A stretch of DNA of 64,000 nt, from the NCBI GenBank assembly GCA_002007465.1, contig LNAC01000066.1, forward strand, positions 1,836,381-1,900,380. Direction: 5' to 3'. Every line of letters begins with the position of its first letter. The first letter of the stretch is position 1. The translations under genes and the position numbers were made by a program. The notes below the pieces were generated by a model. The model saw only the letters and a program-made list of their open reading frames with translations, ran no database searches and was not told where the DNA came from. This stretch comes from Ailurus styani (Eukaryota; Chordata; Mammalia; Carnivora; Ailuridae). Below are positions 57,937 through 64,000 of the stretch, piece after piece.

Positions 57937-58120
57937 TGTGTGGCTGTGGCCTGGCCCAGTCGGGCTTCTTCTTCAAGAACCAGGAGTACATCTGCACCCA
58001 GGACTACCAGCAGCTCTACGGCACCCGCTGTGACAGCTGTAGGGACTTCATCACCGGCGAGGTCATCTCTGCCCTGGGCCGCACCTACCACCCCAAGTGC
58101 TTCGTGTGCAGCTTGTGCAG
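57937..58120 (+). CDS. ABLIM3: ABLIM3 coding exon 3 (rest of LIM1, most of LIM2)
   Basis: The acceptor cgtgccccacag precedes it and the donor gtgagc follows it. The exon is 184 nt and enters in phase 1 and leaves in phase 2. It encodes residues 51-112. LIM1 is completed by C52, C70 and D73 (spacing C-X2-C-X17-C-X2-D). LIM2 starts with C82, C85, H102, C105, C108 and C111. Codons use many GC third positions, typical of a conserved exon. The exon ends one residue after C111, within Arg112. Confidence 0.96.
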
Positions 58121-58399
58121 GTGAGCGGGTGGGGGAGGCCGCGCCCCTCCGCCTGAGCGCCCTGGCGGTCTGGGGCCTTACAGGGCTGGACGCTGGACAC
58201 TTGGATTTCTAGGTTCTCCTGGGCAGAACAATCTGACGGCAGCTGAATCCTGTCTGTCAAAGGTGATCTCATGTGAAACACTAGTTTGCCTAGAGATCCA
58301 GACAGAGTGAGGACCCGGGCCCCCACCCTCAGCCTCCCGTTTCCCATCAGAAGTCCTCAGAGAAACTGCTGAGTACCATGAACCCATTTTGGAAACCGG

Positions 58400-58570
58400 G
58401 CGTCTGGACCAGCTCCCACCCCTCAGCCACATGTAGTGGCTGCTTGTAGCCTTCCTCCGTGATCCTGACGAGTGATTCCCTCTCTGTAGCTTCAGCTTCT
58501 TCATCAGTAAAATGGGCATCAAAACCATCCCGGCGTTGTTGGGTTTTCATGAAGAGTAACGAGATGGTGT
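58400..58570 (-). repeat. MIR (reverse orientation)
   Basis: 'Cagcttcttcatcagtaaaa', 'tgggcatcaaaaccatcccg' and 'tgttgggttttcatgaagag' follow reversed MIR. Confidence 0.7.
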
Positions 58571-59118
58571 TTGCAAAGACTGTAGCTCAGCAACTGGGAT
58601 GTAACTGTGTCTGCTTTTGCTGTTCTTGTCATTTTCATATGACAGCGATCTAGCCTCTCAGGCAAGCTGGTCGGCGATGGGGAGCTCACCCTCCCTCATG
58701 CGCTGCATCCCGGTTCCTTGTTACCTTAGCAGATGTATGTGAAAGGTCCACTGTGTGTCAAGCACCACATTAAGGAGACACAAAAAATAAAGGGGGCCTC
58801 AGCCTTAACTGTAAATACATTAAAATTTAAGGGACTGTTCTGATTAAGTCATATGTAGAAACATGGTTTGGAATAAATGTATGTCTTTTTTAATTAGGAA
58901 AGGAATTTTTAGATTAATTATTCTCCCCATAAAATAACTAGCTGTTAGTTACCAGTTAGGGTTCCTGCCAAGACTAATGACACAGTGTACAAGAAAATAA
59001 AATCACCCAGTGGAATTCATTCACTCATCCATCGATCTCCTAAAATCGGGGCCCCAGGTCCCAGAATCCCAGACCCACTGGAAGTTAGCACAGTTGGGTC
59101 CATATGGTTTTGTTGCCT

Positions 59119-59310
59119 TTTTTTTTTTAAGAATTTATTTATTTATTTGACAGAGAGAGAAAGAGAGAAAGCACAAGCAGGGAAGAGTGGAAGAAGGAGA
59201 AGCAGGCCCCTGCCGAGCAGGGAGCCCGATGGGAGACTCGATCCCAGGACCCTGAGATCATGACCTGAGCCAAACGCCGTTGCTTAACCAACTGAGCCAC
59301 CCAGGCACCC
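59119..59310 (-). repeat. CAN SINE, minus orientation
   Basis: It runs from the T-run to gagccacccaggcaccc. Target copies are seen as gggtccatatggtttt (about 59096) and gggtctatgcggttt (after 59311), with two changes. Confidence 0.92.
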
Positions 59311-60140
59311 TGGGTCTATGCGGTTTAAAGTGAAGTTACTGTCAAGCCCCATACAGAGGCAGTGCCTCCCCAGCGTTATGCTGTGTCCTTTACCACAAGC
59401 CAGTGCCTGGGCCTCCATGAGAACACAGCTCCCCCAACTCACCGCAGGACTCCCTCCCATGCCCCACGTTGCAAATACAAGGGCAGCAGAGCCCCCCGGA
59501 AGCCTGTGTCAGGGGCTGCACTCAGGGTCTGTGTAACAGGCTCTCCCAGACTTCATGCACGAGAGCAGCTGAACAATGGGCTCAACTCTGCCAGGGATTC
59601 GATGCACAGTTATCTTTGTTAGGGAGGCACAACATGGACAAGCTTGAGACCTCTGAACTCTGAAACCCAAACTGCACAAACGCAGAGGAGAGGAAGAGGT
59701 TATTTGTGGACTTCTAAATGTCCTGGATAGTGAAAGGAAGCCATTTGGGTGAATTTAGGAGTTGAATGAGTTCTTCTTGATATTTGGGGATGGGGAGGTT
59801 GGGATGGGAAAAGTCTTTCTGGGAAGAAGCGGCATCTCTAGGAGGAATTATTTACCAGTTCATTCACAGACGAGAAATGTAAGCTTCACCAAGTGTCATG
59901 ATTTGCCCGGTGTTAAAATTATATCAGTGGTCCAAGTGGGCCTCCATTTCCGGTCATGGTCCCAGCTGAGTGGGTCAGCCAGTCTGGCACCGCGAACAGC
60001 ACTTGAATTTACCTGGTCTAATAGAAGGCAGGCTGCGTGTGGTACCAACGAGCTTTGAGCCCATCTTCTATCCACTCACCAATAGACACGGAATCCCTCT
60101 AGAGAAGAGGTGTTGAATTTCTCTTTCATCTCCCTTGCAG

Positions 60141-60253
60141 GAAGCCGTTCCCCATTGGAGACAAGGTGACCTTCAGCGGGAAGGAATGCTTGTGTCAGAC
60201 ATGCTCCCAGTCCATGACCAGCAGTAAGCCCATCAAGATCCGCGGACCAAGCC
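60141..60253 (+). CDS. ABLIM3: ABLIM3 coding exon 4 (end of LIM2 and start of the LIM2-LIM3 linker)
   Basis: The acceptor atctcccttgcag precedes it and the donor gtgagt follows it. It is 113 nt, entering in phase 2 (completing Arg112) and leaving in phase 1. It encodes KPFPIGDKVTFSGKE and onward, with C130 and C133 completing LIM2 (C111-X18-C-X2-C). The linker QSMTSSKPIKIRGPS follows. A cysteine at 128 is not needed for zinc by this spacing. The last base begins the codon of the next exon, which lies beyond the window. Confidence 0.96.
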
Positions 60254-60694
60254 GTGAGTCCTCCCCTCGGGGGACCTCCCTGTCTGCGGGCCGTGTCTCC
60301 TAGGACTCCCTGTCCCGGCTCCGTCATCCGTTCCTGCAGGCCCGGAGGGAAGTGGGGGAGGTTTCCACCCTGGAGGACTCCTGAAGCCTGACCCAGTTGG
60401 CATTCGGCCCAGACTCACCAGCTTCCTCAAGCAGAAACGCAGGGAAAGCAGGCTGCTGCTGCTAAAACATAGCAGCCTATATCACGCTTGGGCGCTTGGG
60501 TGGGGCTCTTCTGGGATGAGCTAGGCTCCCCATCTTATCTCCCCTCTGGATCCACGTTCCCCAGGGCACCCCAACAAGGCCAGTGAAGCCACCAGGGTTC
60601 TCAACGTCTACAAATGCCACTAAAAAGTATACACAGGCACATCTTAAAAAGGAGGACTATGGGAGCAAACTGCAGGGATGGGCTAGTGTCTCTT

Positions 60695-61088
60695 CGAAAG
60701 TGTCCCGGGAACCCTGCGTCAGCTTCACTGCATAACTGCTAAACACACAGGTTTTTAGGCCCACTTGGGACTTCTTTTTTTAATTATTTTTTAATCATTT
60801 TTTTAAAGATTTTATTTATTCACTTGACAGAGAGAGAGCAAGCGAGAGAGAGAGAGAGCACGAGTGGGGAGCAGGGAGGGGCAGAGGGAGAAGCAGAGAA
60901 GCAGACTCCCTGCTGAGCAGTGAGCCCAATGCTGGGCTTGACCCCAGACCCCTGAGCCGAAGGCAGACACTTAACCCACTGACCACCCAGGCACCCCCCA
61001 CTTTGGATTTTTAAGAAAGGAACCTAGAAGTCTGCATTCTTAATAAGCTTCCCAGGTGATGCATTTAAGACTGAGAACCAGCATTTAG
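60695..61088. repeat. MER5-type element split by a SINE
   Basis: The flanks of the SINE at 60782-60996 read together as one MER5-like element ('cataactgctaaacacacag' before, 'agaagtctgcattcttaata' and 'cccaggtgatgcatttaaga' after). The target cccacttgggactt / cccactttggattt marks the break. Confidence 0.62.
60782..60996 (-). repeat. CAN SINE, minus orientation, in a MER5
   Basis: T-rich start, GA-rich block, then ctgaccacccaggcacccc. It is diverged, with several changes in the head. Confidence 0.9.
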
Positions 61089-62711
61089 AGATGAGCAGAA
61101 CATCTACCACACCAGAATAAAGGTTACGTTTCATCACCAGACTATAGATTTGGGGGGAGACGGAGGCTCAGGAGTGAACCTCGGAACAGCCATTTGAATT
61201 CGTGGAACATCCATTCCACTCAAGCGTTGTCTAGTGGTAAGATGTCTACGTCACTGTTCCCAGCTGCCCTTGTCGGGCTGCTGACGGCAGGCGTCCACAC
61301 ACACAAGACCCTGGCCCCCGGGGCCTGCCACAAGCCACACTAGGCTCCAGGGTTCTTTCATAGTGCATGACACCCCCACCGGCCTCCACAGCAGAATCAA
61401 TGAAAACCCATTAGCCGCCGGCTTGCGGGCGCGGGCACTGACAGAGTCAGCAGGCCGGGGCCGCATCCTGCCGAGGGGATGAGCACAGAACACCCCGAGT
61501 CAGCAGGGCTGGGCCCCGAGGGGCTCCATCAGAGCCCGCCTGGCGTGGTGAGCTGGGGAGAAAGACGATGGGAAGGCTTCCTCCCTCGCCCTTCCTTCCT
61601 CCCAATCTGCTCACGGAATGCACAGAGCACTTTCTTCGGCGTCCTTGGTGACACTCAAGAAGAGTTTGCTGGTCTGAGCAGCTTCCCATCTCAAGGTGGC
61701 TGAGCACACACACTGTTCTCTTTCTGGATTCCTTAAAAGCCTCGGGCAGGATGACGGCAGGGCCGGAGGGCTGGGATGCCAGACCACAGCCCTGTGACTG
61801 ATGCTGCGAAGGCGCCCGAAGACCCACAGGATGGGGTGTGAGGCAGTAGAGAGTGGCAGGCTGGGGCCAGGAGTGCGGGCCTAGCTGGGGCTCCGTTTAC
61901 CCAGCTCTATGGAAAGCCGGTGTATTAGTATCCAGGAGCCAAACTAGCATACGCCATAGTGTGCAAAATGCTCTCTAAATATAAAGTGAGGATGCTGCAG
62001 ACTCGGAGGTTTAATCTGGAAAGCACACCAAAGGGAGAATACGATTCCTGAGTCTGTTACTTGTCCCAGCTCGTATTGCGTTACTGCACGCATCAGGGAC
62101 CTCGGAGCCGTGGGAGAGCTCCTTGGCTGAGTGTGGGAACCCCGTGTGCAAGCGAGTCTTTGAGGAGAGGCACTAAATGTCTCCACCATAGTTCTGCGAG
62201 TCCAAAAGCAGAGGAAGGTGAAGAAGAGTGAATAATGAGAAGCAAGTGAGTGCCTGAGCAGCCTCCAGGGAGAGGACCCAGGATCGTGACTCACCTTGTT
62301 ACTCACAAAGCAAAGAGAGTGAGCTGTGGATCTACAGGGAATATGTTTCACACAAGTGTTTTCTCCATAGACGTGGTCACTGTCCCTGCTGCAGATAACT
62401 ACAGGGGGTGTTGGGAGGTCTGCTGAGTTCCCAAAGGATAGAGGGAACCAAAACCAGATTCAAAAGAGGACTGAGATGAAGAATGTATCATGGAAAAAGA
62501 AAAAGAAGGAGGGAAAAACCTGATGTATTTTTGATCTTTAGGGGTGTGACATTTCATCCCTGGAGGGTGAATAAAGACATTCTGGAACAGCAGGAGCAGT
62601 TATCTACTCAAAAGAGATTAAGAAGAATACTCAGGAACTATCAAAAGAAAAGAATTGTGTTACATTTTACAAAAATAAGAAGTGTTTCCTCACCATTCTC
62701 ACTAAGAGGAA

Positions 62712-63362
62712 TCAGCAGCAGTAGCAACATCAGCATCACTATCACAACTGTCACCACCATCACTACCAATACCACCACCAATTTTGGAAGAGAGAGGAAC
62801 ACCACCATCACCATCACAACTGTCATCAACACCACCACCACCACCATCACTATCACCATCACCACCATCACCATCACAACTGTCACCATCACCACCACCA
62901 TCACAACTATCACCATCACTATCACCACCGTCACCACCATCACCATCACAACTGTCACCACCATCACTACTAACACCACCATCACCATCACAACTGTCAC
63001 CGTCACTAACACCACCATCACCACCATCACCATCACCATCACAACTATCACCACCATTACTACCACCACCACCACCATCACCACCACCACCCCACCACTA
63101 CCATCACCACCACCAATACCACCAGCACCATCATCACCACCAGCACCACCAATACCAATACCACCACCATCATCACCATCACAACTATTACCACCATTAC
63201 TACCACCACCACCACCACCATCACTACCATCACCACCACCAATACCACCACCATCATCACCACCAGCACCACCAATACCAATACCACCACCATCATCACC
63301 ATCACAACTGTCACCACTATTACTACCAATATCCCCACCCCACCACCAATACCACCATCTAT
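62712..63362. repeat. CAC/CAT (ACC/ATC) satellite with higher-order structure
   Basis: About 650 bases are built of ACC, ATC, ACT and similar trinucleotides. A block containing caccatcacaactgtcacc recurs many times. A longer block of roughly 100 bases at 63101-63205 recurs at 63228-63325. A non-repeat segment (62780-62801) interrupts it. All three + frames and the minus frames stay open (for example 312 codons at 62483-63421), encoding low-complexity Thr/Ile, Pro/Ser, His/Tyr or Val/Met strings. These are by-products of the repeat, not genes. Confidence 0.95.
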
Positions 63363-63379
63363 TGTCAGGCAATACACTA

Positions 63380-63570
63380 TGTTTTCTATACCTAGTATCT
63401 ATACATAATATCTCATTATAGTTCTATGAGGGAGAGAAAAGTAATTGTTTTATAGATGAGAAAACTGAGACCCAAAGAGTATAAATGACTTGCCCAGAGT
63501 CACACAAATAGTAAGTAATGAAACTGGAATGTGGGCCCAGGCAGTCTGGTCCTGGAGACTATTCCCTTCA
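63380..63570 (+). repeat. MIR (ancient SINE)
   Basis: 'Tattgttttatagatgagaa'-like text (ttttatagatgagaaaactg), 'gacttgcccagagtcacaca' and 'gcccaggcagtctggtcctg' give a clear MIR order. Confidence 0.87.
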
Positions 63571-64000
63571 CACCCTATACCAGAGACGTGACTGGCTAAT
63601 TGGGAAGCGTCCTGTCTTCCTGGATTAGTTATCTAAAGCAAGGAAGGGCACCTGCTATGACTCACGAAACACTCGTTTTTGTTGATCTACATGGAATGTA
63701 TGACACAGTCAAGGAAAGCTAAAAATGGCTGCCTAGAGTCTCCAGAGACCTCAGGAAACGGAGGGATTTGGGGGAACAGGTGGTGGCCTCATACTTTCTG
63801 CCAGCTGAAGGTTGTAATTTTGGAAGAGAGAGGAACATATGAGGAGCGGACAGCTGGCTGCACAGCAACCAACACGGGGCAGGGTGTCGCTCTCCTGACT
63901 GCGCCTGTTTGTTATACCAGACTCACGGGCTCCAGGCCGGATGCCTGAAGCTCCACCAGAGGGCAAGGCTGAAAGGAGGAGGAGGAGGAAGGAGAAAAGG
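63571..64000. other. Intron 4 segment, nothing recognised
   Basis: No exon is recognised. The segment 63816-63837 is identical to 62780-62801 in the satellite. The last bases are GGA-rich. Confidence 0.45.

Larger units (their letters stand above)
58121..60140 (+). other. ABLIM3: ABLIM3 intron 3 (2,020 bp)
   Basis: It begins gtgagcgg and ends catctcccttgcag. It contains a reversed MIR-like element at about 58400-58570 (ttcttcatcagtaaaatggg) and a CAN SINE at 59119-59310. The rest is unassigned. Confidence 0.92.
60254..64000 (+). other. ABLIM3: ABLIM3 intron 4, 5' part (continues past the window)
   Basis: It begins gtgagtcc. No further ABLIM3 LIM exon can be recognised before 64000. It holds a split MER5, a CAN SINE, a large CAC/CAT satellite and a MIR. 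The stretch 61089-62704 shows no gene or clear repeat; around 61250-61560 it is moderately CpG-rich. Confidence 0.88.

Noticed and set aside
47812..60253. Paralogue ABLIM1 or ABLIM2 instead of ABLIM3
   Set aside because: The short N-terminus MNTSIPYQQNPYNPRGSSN directly before LIM1 fits ABLIM3 as I recall it. The paralogues start differently, though a tree would be the decisive test.
62712..63362. CRISPR-like array of repeats and spacers
   Set aside because: The units are trinucleotide satellite without unique spacers, in a mammalian intron.
62483..63421. 312-codon plus frame and 243-codon minus frame
   Set aside because: Both are translations of the CAC/CAT satellite. Every frame is open because the repeat lacks stop words.

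Overview
This is mammalian nuclear DNA from a carnivore. More than fifteen tRNA-Lys-derived CAN (SINEC-type) SINEs carry the head typical of caniform carnivores, and two of them are almost identical to each other. The SINE subtype resembles that of mustelids or related caniforms rather than the dog-specific young type; this species-level guess is inference. I see no bacterial, viral or plasmid gene organisation.

The only gene I can support is the 5' part of ABLIM3 (actin-binding LIM protein 3) on the + strand. A CpG-island promoter lies at about 9377-10060. It contains a full-consensus CTCF core, a GC box and a strong-context short upstream ORF. Coding exon 1 (10197-10209) gives MNTS plus one base. 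After a 37.6 kb intron, exon 2 (47812-47949) follows, then exon 3 (57937-58120) and exon 4 (60141-60253). All junctions are GT/AG and the reading phase is kept across all four exons (13+138+184+113 = 448 nt). The product so far is 149 residues: a short N-terminus, LIM1 (C23 to D73) and LIM2 (C82 to C133). The rest of the gene (further LIM domains, linker, villin headpiece) lies beyond 64000.

Layout: 1-9376 is intergenic DNA upstream of the promoter, made of old MIR/L2 fragments and four CAN SINEs. 9377-10209 holds the promoter, 5' UTR and start codon. 10210-47811 is intron 1, with L1 fragments, MLT1 LTRs, MER5/MER20-like DNA transposons, nested SINEs, two short local duplications, an orphan CpG-rich segment next to a minus-strand poly(A) signature (about 39163-40020), and an N-marked false duplication (about 45714-45880). 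47950-57936 is intron 2, with an L1 interrupted by an LTR and a young SINE, followed by a second L1. 58121-60140 is intron 3. 60254-64000 is the start of intron 4, with a 650-bp CAC/CAT satellite.

I found no convincing previously undescribed gene system. The points most worth checking are the orphan CpG-rich/retrocopy-like segment in intron 1, the 5' UTR upstream ORFs with the CTCF core, the SINE-L1 chimera, the two intra-intron duplications, the satellite that shares an exact 22-bp segment with DNA 1 kb away, and the assembly artefact. Repeat family names come from memory of consensus sequences; no database was searched.
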